From positions 1 through 12,996 of the forward strand of contig JAZURE010000042.1 in the NCBI GenBank assembly GCA_045606045.1: 12,996 nucleotides of DNA, written 5' to 3'. Made by a program: the position numbers and the translations under genes. Below, one piece after another: positions 1 through 6,083 of this stretch. The notes under the pieces are model-generated. The model did not search any database, was not told the origin of the DNA, and was given only the letters and a program-made list of their open reading frames with translations. The stretch's first letter is position 1, and every line of letters starts with the position of its first letter. The DNA comes from RGIG8748 sp045606045. Its GTDB lineage: Bacteria > Bacillota > Clostridia > UMGS1810.

Positions 1-216
1 TATAAGGTTCTTGAAATAACAACCGAAGAACTTGATTTGTCCGTTCGTTCATTCAACTGCTTAAAGAGAGCAGGTATTAACACAGTTGCTGATTTGGTAT
101 CCAAGTCGGAAGCGGAAATGATGCGCGTAAGAAACTTAGGAAGAAAGTCCTTGGAAGAGGTTGTAAGCAAGATTACATCCTTAGGCTTGGAATTCTCTAA
201 GGATTACGACGAGTAA
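1..216 (+). CDS. rpoA: RNA polymerase alpha subunit, C-terminal end (partial)
   Basis: This is the last 71 residues of the RNA polymerase alpha subunit; the 5' end lies outside the window. The readable part is the alpha C-terminal domain, which contacts UP elements and activators. The family signature is clear: LDLSVRSFNCLKRAGI followed by NLGRKSLEEV, two helix-hairpin-helix-like segments. The reading frame is open from base 1 and ends with TAA at 214-216. rplQ follows after a 55-base gap, the usual arrangement at the end of the alpha operon in Firmicutes. Nothing looks unusual. Confidence 0.97.
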   Translation, partial: YKVLEITTEELDLSVRSFNCLKRAGINTVADLVSKSEAEMMRVRNLGRKSLEEVVSKITSLGLEFSKDYDE

Positions 217-271
217 TCATAGGTGTTAATAAAATATTTGGTATATAAATAGTACAAAGGAGGTTTATCTG

Positions 272-613
272 ATGCCCGGTACAAGAAAACTTGGTCGTGC
301 TTCCGACCACAGAGAAGCTATGCTTAAGAATCTGGTTACCTCTCTCTTAGAAAACGGTAAGATAGAGACAACCCTTGAAAAGGCTAAAGAAACAAGATGC
401 ATGGCTGAAAAGATGATTACATTAGGCAAAGAAAATACATTGCACACCAGAAGACAGGCTCTTTCCTACATCACCAAGGAAGATGTTGTTACAAAGGTGT
501 TTAATGAAATTGCTCCCAAATATGCAGAAAGAAACGGCGGCTACACAAGAATCCTCAAGTTAGGACCCAGACGCGGTGATGCTGCAGAAATGGCAATCAT
601 TGAATTAGTGTAA
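272..613 (+). CDS. rplQ: 50S ribosomal protein L17
   Basis: This encodes bacterial ribosomal protein L17 (bL17), a large-subunit protein near the exit tunnel. The 113 residues match the usual short bacterial length. The N-terminus MPGTRKLGRASDHREAMLKNL is the family hallmark, apart from the frequent H of MRHGRKLGR types. The C-terminus GGYTRILKLGPRRGDAAEMAIIEL is also typical. The start ATG at 272 sits 8 bases after the strong ribosome binding site AAAGGAGG (256-263). It is co-transcribed with rpoA upstream and is the last gene of the operon, ending just before an intrinsic terminator. Confidence 0.97.
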   Translation: MPGTRKLGRASDHREAMLKNLVTSLLENGKIETTLEKAKETRCMAEKMITLGKENTLHTRRQALSYITKEDVVTKVFNEIAPKYAERNGGYTRILKLGPRRGDAAEMAIIELV

Positions 614-623
614 TTATAAAATT

Positions 624-664
624 AAGGTGCTGTAAAAACAATTTGTTTTTACAGCACCTTTTTT
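624..664 (+). terminator. Intrinsic terminator of the rpoA-rplQ operon
   Basis: A perfect 17-bp inverted repeat (624-640 with 644-660) has a 3-base loop and runs into a T tract (659-664). It lies 10 bases after the rplQ stop codon. Confidence 0.93.
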
Positions 665-719
665 AGGCACGAATGGTTTATATAAATATTGGTTTTGCTG
701 CAGCCGTGCCCAATGGTGT

Positions 720-1072
720 TTATTCTTCTCGAATTTCCTCTTGAAGCGACTTTTTCTTTAGCATAGTTCCTTCTTCGAGAAGCTTGTGGAGAGTGTCTGC
801 ATCTCCGTTTTTGATGGCGTGGCTGTACTTTTTGAGTTCATCTGCCATGCGGTCTATCTCCCATGAGAGATACTTTGCATTTTCAAGAAAAAGCTCTGTC
901 CACATATCCTCGTTCAGCGCGGCTACACGGGTAAGATCTTTAAAGTTTCCTGCAGAAAATCCGCCGTGTATCAGGCATTTGGACTCTTTACATAATCACA
1001 CGGGGGAGGCACTATCACCATGGAGGCACCGTCAAACATATTGTACCTCGAGTTTTCAAATCCCGAAAACTG
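720..1072 (-). pseudogene. tyrA: Prephenate dehydrogenase (tyrA) relic, deleted and frameshifted
   Basis: Two pieces of a TyrA-type prephenate dehydrogenase can be read on the minus strand in different frames. The upstream piece (about 1072 down to 971) gives FSGFENSRYNMFDGASMVIVPP, which follows the HPMAG region in intact enzymes, and then YVKSPNA before a TGA at 971-973. The downstream piece (about 975 down to 720) gives HGGFSAGNFKDLTRVAALNEDMW, then TELFLENAKYLSWEID and a helical tail, the normal C-terminus. The N-terminal NAD-binding half is absent. A block that should sit between VIVPP and YVKSPNA is missing (junction near base 1000), and a frameshift near 970-975 separates the pieces. 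No ribosome binding site or promoter precedes it on the minus strand. An intact short gene of 61 residues is the alternative, but the extra homology upstream in another frame argues for decay. Confidence 0.8.
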
Positions 1073-1125
1073 GCAATATTCTACCACCGACATGTTAAAT
1101 ATCAACAAAATAGTAATGTTAATTG

Positions 1126-1154
1126 TTGACATAATTCAATGGATGATGTATAAT
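1126..1154 (+). promoter_or_regulatory. Promoter of the acyl-CoA synthetase gene
   Basis: The -35 box TTGACA (1126-1131) and the -10 box TATAAT (1149-1154) are both perfect consensus and lie 17 bases apart. The predicted transcription start is near 1161. Confidence 0.88.
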
Positions 1155-1168
1155 AATGTTTAACATTA
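1154..1168 (+). promoter_or_regulatory. Palindromic candidate operator at the transcription start
   Basis: TAATGTTTAACATTA is a perfect 7+1+7 dyad. It begins on the last base of the -10 box and covers the expected start of transcription, a classic repressor position. A half-site TAATGTT also occurs at 1114-1120, just before the -35 box. No cognate regulator gene is visible in the window, so the binding protein is unknown. Confidence 0.55.
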
Positions 1169-1202
1169 GATACATAAAATATAATTGTTTCAGGAGGACA
1201 TT

Positions 1203-2897
1203 ATGAATCCAAACAAATTAAAGCCGTATCCCGTAAAGGATTTTAAAAACATCCGTCATATGCTCGACCTTGCCGTAGAAGAAGCAGGGGATAAAATTGC
1301 ATATAAGTATATTGAGAAGAAGGAAATAAAAGAAGTTACCTTTAGTGAGTTTAAGCTTCTTACAGAGTACCTCGGTACTGCAATATGCGACCTTGGGTTC
1401 GAGAAAGCGCACATAGCCAACATAGGCGTAAACAGCTTTAAGTGGATCTGCATATATGTTACTGTTTTAAAGAGTTCGGGAGTGTATCTCCCCATAGACA
1501 AGGAGCTTCCTGAAACAGACATCATAAATGTTGCAAACGGCGGCGAAGCAGAGATTGTGTTCTATGCCAAAAAGTTTGAAACATTCTTTAAAGAAAACAG
1601 AGACAAGTTCCCCAATGTAAAATACTTCATAGGTCTTGATCGCGAGGAAGATGAGGGCGAATTCCTTTCCTACGATAAATTCCTTGCAAAAGGCAAGGCA
1701 CTTTATGAGGCAGGCGACCGCCGTTTTGAAAATACAGGCAGCGACCCCCACGATTTAAAGATGCTTGTATATACCTCAGGTACCACAGGCAACTCCAAGG
1801 GTGTAATGCTTACCGAACACAATTTAAAGAGCGGCATCTATTACGGCTTGCAGACTGCAAACATATTCGATTCATGCCTTAGCGTACTTCCATATCACCA
1901 CACATATGAGGCGGTTCCGGGCATACTTGTAGCCATACACCACCATGCTACGCTCTGCATAAATGATAAGCTTACAAATGTTTTAAAAAATCTTCAGACC
2001 TTTAAGCCCGAATATATATACCTTGTACCTGCCTTTGCAGAGCTTTTCTACAAGAAGATATGGGCAACCTTGAATGAAAAGAAAATAGCAGGTCTTTTTA
2101 AGGTATTAATAGCTGTAAGTAATGGTCTGCGCAAGGTAGGAATTGATGTACGCCGTAAGCTCTTTAAGTCTGTTATAGACAATTTTGGCGGAAACTTAAG
2201 AGAAATCGTATGCGGCGGCGCACCTATAAGAGCCGAGGTTGGCAAGTTCTTCGACAGCATAGGCATCATCCTCTTAAACGGCTACGGTATTACGGAGTGT
2301 TCACCGCTTGTAAGTGTAAACAGAGTGGAGTGTAACGACCCCTCAACCGTGGGTATGCTTCTTCCATGCGTACAGATAAAGATAGAAAATCCCGACTCCG
2401 ACGGAATAGGCGAAATCTGTGTTAAGGGTGATGTGGTTATGAAAGGCTATTACAAAGAGCCAGAATTAACCAGAGAGGTTCTTTCAGAGGACGGCTGGTT
2501 TAACACAGGTGACTATGGTTATATAAACAAGGTGGGTCTTCTTGTAATCACAGGCAGAAAGAAGAACATCATCGTCCTCTCCAACGGCAAGAACATATAC
2601 CCCGAGGAGATAGAGGATTATATACAGGGCATCGACTATGTAAAAGAAGTTGTGGTTTACTCCGTAAAGGACGAAACAGGCGCTGAGGATGCGCTCTGTG
2701 CAGAGGTATTCGCCGACAGCGAACACGCACTCGTAAAGGACAACCCCAATTTTGAGGAAACACTCCGCAAGGATATAACTGAGGTTACCAAGGTGCTTCC
2801 TATATACAAAAAGATATCCAAGATAAAGATAAGAGAGGAAGCTTTTGTAAAGAATTCCTCAAACAAGATTAAGAGAAACCTTATTAATAAAGATTAA
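1203..2897 (+). CDS. AMP-forming long-chain acyl-CoA synthetase-like protein
   Basis: This 564-residue cytosolic enzyme of the ANL (adenylate-forming) superfamily probably activates a fatty or other carboxylic acid with ATP and loads it on coenzyme A. All family motifs are present: the P-loop TSGTTGNSKG (191-200), the adenine-binding GYGITE (360-365), the ribose-binding aspartate in TGD (D437), the hinge GRKKNIIVLSNG (from 451), and a C-terminal lysine in SSNKIKRN (K555) that should catalyse adenylation. The arrangement is closest to FadD/long-chain types. The ATG at 1203 was chosen because AGGAGG (1192-1197) precedes it by 5 bases; an in-frame TTG at 1185 lies before that site and is rejected. 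The gene stands alone between its own promoter and terminator. The acyl substrate cannot be read from the sequence, and an acyl-ACP or amino-acid substrate is possible. Confidence 0.9.
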   Translation: MNPNKLKPYPVKDFKNIRHMLDLAVEEAGDKIAYKYIEKKEIKEVTFSEFKLLTEYLGTAICDLGFEKAHIANIGVNSFKWICIYVTVLKSSGVYLPIDKELPETDIINVANGGEAEIVFYAKKFETFFKENRDKFPNVKYFIGLDREEDEGEFLSYDKFLAKGKALYEAGDRRFENTGSDPHDLKMLVYTSGTTGNSKGVMLTEHNLKSGIYYGLQTANIFDSCLSVLPYHHTYEAVPGILVAIHHHATLCINDKLTNVLKNLQTFKPEYIYLVPAFAELFYKKIWATLNEKKIAGLFKVLIAVSNGLRKVGIDVRRKLFKSVIDNFGGNLREIVCGGAPIRAEVGKFFDSIGIILLNGYGITECSPLVSVNRVECNDPSTVGMLLPCVQIKIENPDSDGIGEICVKGDVVMKGYYKEPELTREVLSEDGWFNTGDYGYINKVGLLVITGRKKNIIVLSNGKNIYPEEIEDYIQGIDYVKEVVVYSVKDETGAEDALCAEVFADSEHALVKDNPNFEETLRKDITEVTKVLPIYKKISKIKIREEAFVKNSSNKIKRNLINKD

Positions 2898-2899
2898 CA

Positions 2900-2932
2900 A
2901 AAATGCGCAGAAGCCGAGGCTCTGCGCATTTT
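2900..2932. terminator. Bidirectional intrinsic terminator
   Basis: A perfect 12-bp inverted repeat (2900-2911 with 2921-2932) is GC-rich in its core and flanked by A and T runs on both sides. It serves the acyl-CoA synthetase on the plus strand and the convergent small gene on the minus strand. Confidence 0.9.
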
Positions 2933-2938
2933 AAATGC

Positions 2939-3217
2939 TTACATATATTCTTTCATTACTTCCATTTCTGCTTTTGCCTCTTCCAGAGCTTCCCTCAGCT
3001 GACGCACAGAGCAACCCTCGGGCGCTGTGGCAATGGTGGCTGCTGCGTTGTACAGCGTGGGGTAGAGGATTTCATCATCGCAGGTTTCTGCTCTGTCCTG
3101 CATTTCGGCTACGAGAGCATGTACCGCATCAAATATGCTGTCTGTATTTGCAAGCGGTTTCAGCGAGGATATAAGGGCATCTGCCTTTTCAATATATAAA
3201 TCAAGTATTTCTTTCAT
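2939..3217 (-). CDS. Small helical protein of unknown function
   Basis: I do not recognise this 92-residue protein. It is acidic, rich in alanine, glutamate and leucine, and looks almost entirely alpha-helical. The C-terminal third (RQLREALEEAKAEMEVMKEYM) has heptad-like spacing that could form a coiled coil. There is no signal peptide, membrane segment or obvious metal-binding motif; two cysteines lie at scattered positions. The ATG with first base 3217 is preferred because AAGGAG lies 8 bases upstream; an in-frame GTG at 3226 overlaps that site. The gene has its own promoter, is divergent from the T-box gene and convergent with the acyl-CoA synthetase, and shares the terminator with the latter. 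It looks like a real, expressed gene, but its function is unknown. Confidence 0.8.
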   Translation of the reverse strand: MKEILDLYIEKADALISSLKPLANTDSIFDAVHALVAEMQDRAETCDDEILYPTLYNAAATIATAPEGCSVRQLREALEEAKAEMEVMKEYM

Positions 3218-3240
3218 TACGGTCACTCCTTTTAAAAAAT

Positions 3241-3269
3241 ATTATAAGCATTTACGGGGCAAAAATCAA
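3241..3269 (-). promoter_or_regulatory. Promoter of the small minus-strand gene
   Basis: On the minus strand, TTGATT (3264-3269) and TATAAT (3241-3246) lie 17 bases apart, just upstream of the ribosome binding site of the 92-residue gene. It is back-to-back with the T-box promoter. Confidence 0.75.
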
Positions 3270-3286
3270 TAGTTTTGCAAAAAAGA

Positions 3287-3315
3287 TTGACAAACTTACA
3301 ATATTATGTTATTAT
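3287..3315 (+). promoter_or_regulatory. Promoter of the T-box transcript
   Basis: TTGACA (3287-3292) and TATTAT (3310-3315) are separated by 17 bases. The predicted start near 3322 leaves room for the whole T-box leader. Confidence 0.85.
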
Positions 3316-3329
3316 TTATAGGAATTTGA

Positions 3330-3605
3330 ATATTTTAAAGACTTTGAAGGAGAGTGCTCTTGCTGATGCCTTTTAGAGAGGTGGCGGTCGGTGCAAGCCA
3401 TTAAGGACAGGCAGGTAGCTGTAGCTCCCGAGTCGGAAGGAAGAAAGCTTTCAGGCAAGTAGAACCTTTCCGAGAATGCTGCGTAAGTGCATAGGGCTTG
3501 ATGGAGCCTGAAGGGGTATCGGTTTTGCCGATGCAATTTGAGTGGTACCGCGGGTATTAGTAGACTCGTCTCAAAGACTTTTAGTTATCTTTGGGGCGAC
3601 TTTTT
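3330..3605 (+). promoter_or_regulatory. T-box riboswitch leader
   Basis: This RNA leader binds an uncharged tRNA and then allows read-through into the ligase gene. Stem I starts with a kink-turn: GAC (3340-3342)/GTC (3432-3434), a TTT bulge, tandem GA pairs, and GGAG (3349-3352)/CTCC (3425-3428). Next comes an AGTG element (3353-3356) and the helix CTTGC (3359-3363)/GCAGG (3411-3415). The distal part carries AGAGAG (3375-3380) and GGTGCAAGCC. A hairpin at 3518-3532 precedes the conserved T-box TGGTACCGCGG (3543-3553). TTTGAG (3537-3542) can pair with CTCAAA (3570-3575) to form the antiterminator, using bases that otherwise belong to the terminator. The TGGT pairs with a tRNA ending in ACCA, so the discriminator base should be A. 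The specifier lies in the loop 3416-3424; GCU (Ala, 3418-3420) followed by a purine is my best guess. Confidence 0.93.
3566..3605 (+). terminator. T-box regulated terminator
   Basis: Twelve pairs (3566-3577 with 3588-3599, two of them G-U) enclose a 10-base loop, followed by five Ts at 3601-3605. The left arm overlaps the antiterminator strand, so the two structures exclude each other. Confidence 0.9.
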
Positions 3606-3639
3606 GTTTTCTCAAAGAATTTGAAGGGAGAAACACACA

Positions 3640-5928
3640 ATGGATGAAATTATGACAGGGCTTGATTTTAAAATCAACGAGGTTGCTGCCAGAATCAAGG
3701 AGATGCGACAGATAGAGGGCATGTCCGTAGAAACCATGGCAAAGCTTACGGGCGTAAGCCGCGAGGAGTATATAGACTGCGAGGAAGGGCGTCATGACCT
3801 TAGCTTTGCATTTATATACAGATGCGCGCTTGCCTTTAAGGTGGGTGTGACCGATATCATAGAGGGTGAAAGCGCCAACCTTAAATCCTTTACCGTTACA
3901 AGACGAGGCGAGGGGCAGAAGATAGACCAGGCGCACGGCATGGTGTATCATTCCCTTGCCTCCAACTTCAAGAACAGAGTGTCTGAGCCACTGTATGTAA
4001 ACTGCATATATGACGAAAACGAGGAGCGCAAGGATATAGACCTTACTACCCACGCAGGTCAGGAGCTTGATATCGTGCTCACGGGTAGCTTAAAGGTGCA
4101 GATAGGCTCGCACAGTGTTGTGTTAAATGCGGGCGACTCTGTGTATTTCGACAGCTCTACGCCCCATGGTATGATAGCTGTAGGCGGTACGGACTGTGAG
4201 TTCTATGCCATAGTTCTTCACGGCGAGGAAAAGATTGTCCATGATGAAGAAAAAGAGGTTATTAAAAACAGCAAATTCAAGCCTCACCAGCCATACAGAA
4301 GAGTATATCACGACTTTATTGATACAGTTGAAGACGAAAACGGCTCGCTTGTATCCATAAGCTTTAAAAATGAAAATAAATTTAACTTTGCATATGATGT
4401 TATAGACGCAATCGCAGACCGCAAGCCAGATAAGCTTGCAATGCTTCATCTTTCCAAGGATAAGACGGAAAGACGATTTACCTTCCTTGATTTCAAGAGG
4501 GAGTCTGCAAGATGCGCAAACTATTTTGAGTCAATAGGCATCACCAAAGGAAGCAAGGTTATGCTTGTATTAAAGCGCCACTATCAGTTCTGGATTGCCA
4601 TACTTGCACTCCACAAAATAGGCGCGGTTGCAATACCTGCATCCAATCTTTTGCAGGAGCATGACTATGCGTACCGCTATGAAGCGGCAGAGGTAGATGC
4701 TATCCTTTGCAGTGCGGACGGCGACATAGCCAATCAGGCAGAGCTTGGCAGTAAGAATGCACCCTGCCTTAAGGAGAAAATCATCGTAGGTGCAAGCCGT
4801 GACGGCTGGAGAAATTTCGACGAGGAATATAAGAACTTCCCCGACACATATGAGCGCAAGGACGATGCACCCTGCGGCGAGGATGATATGCTCATGTACT
4901 TCACCTCGGGTACAACAGGCAATCCCAAGATGGCTCTTCACAGCTACAAGTATCCTCTCGGTCACTTCCACACCGCAAACTACTGGCATTGTGTAGACCC
5001 CGAAGGACTCCACCTTACAATATCCGACACAGGCTGGGCAAAAGCTGCCTGGGGCAAGATATACGGACAATGGCTTTGCGAGGCACCGCTTTTTGTATAC
5101 GATTTCGACAAGTTCGATGCAGCAGACATTCTTCCGCTTTTTGCCCAGTACAAGATTACCACCTTCTGCGCACCGCCTACCATGTACAGAATGCTCATAA
5201 AAGAGGATATATCCAAATACGATATGAGCTCGGTACAGCACGCAAATACCGCGGGCGAAGCACTCAACTTAGAGGTATTCAAGCAAATCAAAAAGCTTAC
5301 GGGACTTAAAATCATGGAGGGATTCGGTCAGACGGAAACAACCTGTCTTATAGGAAATCTCCACGGCAGAGAGTATAAGCTTGGTGCAATGGGCAAGCCC
5401 GTACCGCTTTATGATGTAGACATAGTAGACCCCGACGGAAACAGCGTGGATGTGGGTGAAAACGGTGAAATCGTTATAAGAACGAGTGAAAAAGTACCCT
5501 GCGGTCTCTTTAAGGGATATTATAAAGACGAGGAAAAGACAGCCGAGGTATGGCATGACGGTCTGTATCACACAGGCGATGTTGCCTATAAGGATGAGGA
5601 CGGCTTCTACTTCTATGTAGGCAGAATAGATGATGTTATCAAGTCCTCGGGTTATCGCATAGGACCCTTTGAGATAGAAAGTGTTATCATGGAGCTTCCT
5701 TATGTATTAGAGTGCGGTGTATCAGCTGCTCCCGACGAAATAAGGGGACAGGTAGTTAAGGCGAGCATAGTGCTTACTAAGGGCACAGAGCCGAGCGAAG
5801 AACTCAAAAAGGAAATCCAGACCTATGTTAAGGAGCATACAGCACCTTATAAATACCCAAGAATTGTAGAATTCCGCGAGAGTCTGCCCAAGACAACAAG
5901 CGGCAAGATAATAAGAAACAAGCTATAA
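3640..5928 (+). CDS. XRE-cupin-acyl-CoA synthetase fusion protein
   Basis: This 762-residue protein has three parts. Residues 12-75 are an XRE-type helix-turn-helix (VETMAKLTGVSREEYIDCEEGRHD). Residues 133-194 are a cupin barrel (GQELDIVLTGSLKVQIG, then VYFDSSTPHG with H176), likely to bind a small ligand. Residues from about 235 on are a complete AMP-forming ligase: TSGTTGNPK (422-430), GFGQTE (561-566), D647 of TGD, GRIDDVIKSSGYR (from 661) and the catalytic lysine K756 in TTSGKIIRN. The segment ISDTGWAKAAWGKIYGQW resembles medium-chain acyl-CoA synthetases (ACSM/acetyl-CoA synthetase relatives). AAGGGAG lies 9 bases before the ATG. The gene follows the T-box directly and is monocistronic. 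The reaction is probably acid + ATP + CoA to acyl-CoA, possibly on a short, branched or amino-acid-derived acid. The fused domains suggest ligand-sensitive DNA binding, perhaps autoregulation; this part is inference. Confidence 0.93.
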   Translation: MDEIMTGLDFKINEVAARIKEMRQIEGMSVETMAKLTGVSREEYIDCEEGRHDLSFAFIYRCALAFKVGVTDIIEGESANLKSFTVTRRGEGQKIDQAHGMVYHSLASNFKNRVSEPLYVNCIYDENEERKDIDLTTHAGQELDIVLTGSLKVQIGSHSVVLNAGDSVYFDSSTPHGMIAVGGTDCEFYAIVLHGEEKIVHDEEKEVIKNSKFKPHQPYRRVYHDFIDTVEDENGSLVSISFKNENKFNFAYDVIDAIADRKPDKLAMLHLSKDKTERRFTFLDFKRESARCANYFESIGITKGSKVMLVLKRHYQFWIAILALHKIGAVAIPASNLLQEHDYAYRYEAAEVDAILCSADGDIANQAELGSKNAPCLKEKIIVGASRDGWRNFDEEYKNFPDTYERKDDAPCGEDDMLMYFTSGTTGNPKMALHSYKYPLGHFHTANYWHCVDPEGLHLTISDTGWAKAAWGKIYGQWLCEAPLFVYDFDKFDAADILPLFAQYKITTFCAPPTMYRMLIKEDISKYDMSSVQHANTAGEALNLEVFKQIKKLTGLKIMEGFGQTETTCLIGNLHGREYKLGAMGKPVPLYDVDIVDPDGNSVDVGENGEIVIRTSEKVPCGLFKGYYKDEEKTAEVWHDGLYHTGDVAYKDEDGFYFYVGRIDDVIKSSGYRIGPFEIESVIMELPYVLECGVSAAPDEIRGQVVKASIVLTKGTEPSEELKKEIQTYVKEHTAPYKYPRIVEFRESLPKTTSGKIIRNKL

Positions 5929-5934
5929 AAAAAC

Positions 5935-5979
5935 AAACCTCTCAGATTGGTATAGTCATCACCTTTTTGAGAGGTTTTT
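5935..5979 (+). terminator. Intrinsic terminator after the fusion gene
   Basis: AAACCTCTCA (5935-5944) pairs with TGAGAGGTTT (5968-5977), followed by more Ts. The 23-base loop is long, but the stem and T tract are convincing. Confidence 0.8.
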
Positions 5980-5981
5980 GT

Positions 5982-6012
5982 TAAATACTTGTTAGTTTTT
6001 TGTGAGTATTTA
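5982..6012 (+). repeat. Inverted repeat upstream of the GH127 promoter
   Basis: TAAATACT (5982-5989) and AGTATTTA (6005-6012) form an 8-bp inverted repeat with a 15-base spacer, ending 8 bases before the -35 box. It may be a regulator site, although the AT-rich background makes chance occurrence possible. Confidence 0.35.
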
Positions 6013-6020
6013 TGTCTGTA

Positions 6021-6049
6021 TTGATAAAAAATATTTTTTATGCTAATAT
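6021..6049 (+). promoter_or_regulatory. Promoter of the GH127 gene
   Basis: TTGATA (6021-6026) and TAATAT (6044-6049) lie 17 bases apart, with an extended -10 TGC (6041-6043). Confidence 0.65.
6024..6041 (+). repeat. Perfect AT-only palindrome in the promoter spacer
   Basis: ATAAAAAATATTTTTTAT is an 18-bp perfect palindrome lying almost exactly between the -35 and -10 boxes of the GH127 promoter. It could be an operator or a bent/melting-prone spacer; its low complexity limits certainty. Confidence 0.4.
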
Positions 6050-6083
6050 TGTATAAAAATAAGGTACAAGGAGTTTTTTTCGT

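Noticed and set aside
666..710. Six-base inverted repeat GGCACG/CGTGCC after the rplQ terminator
   Set aside because: The arms are short and far apart, with no T tract; it is likely a chance pair.
784..1098. Plus-strand open frame of 104 codons opposite the tyrA relic
   Set aside because: The minus strand shows clear TyrA homology here; the plus frame has no ribosome binding site and no recognisable features.
4570..5241. Minus-strand open frame of 223 codons inside the fusion gene
   Set aside because: It lies opposite the conserved ligase motifs and has a cysteine- and tyrosine-rich composition typical of antisense frames.
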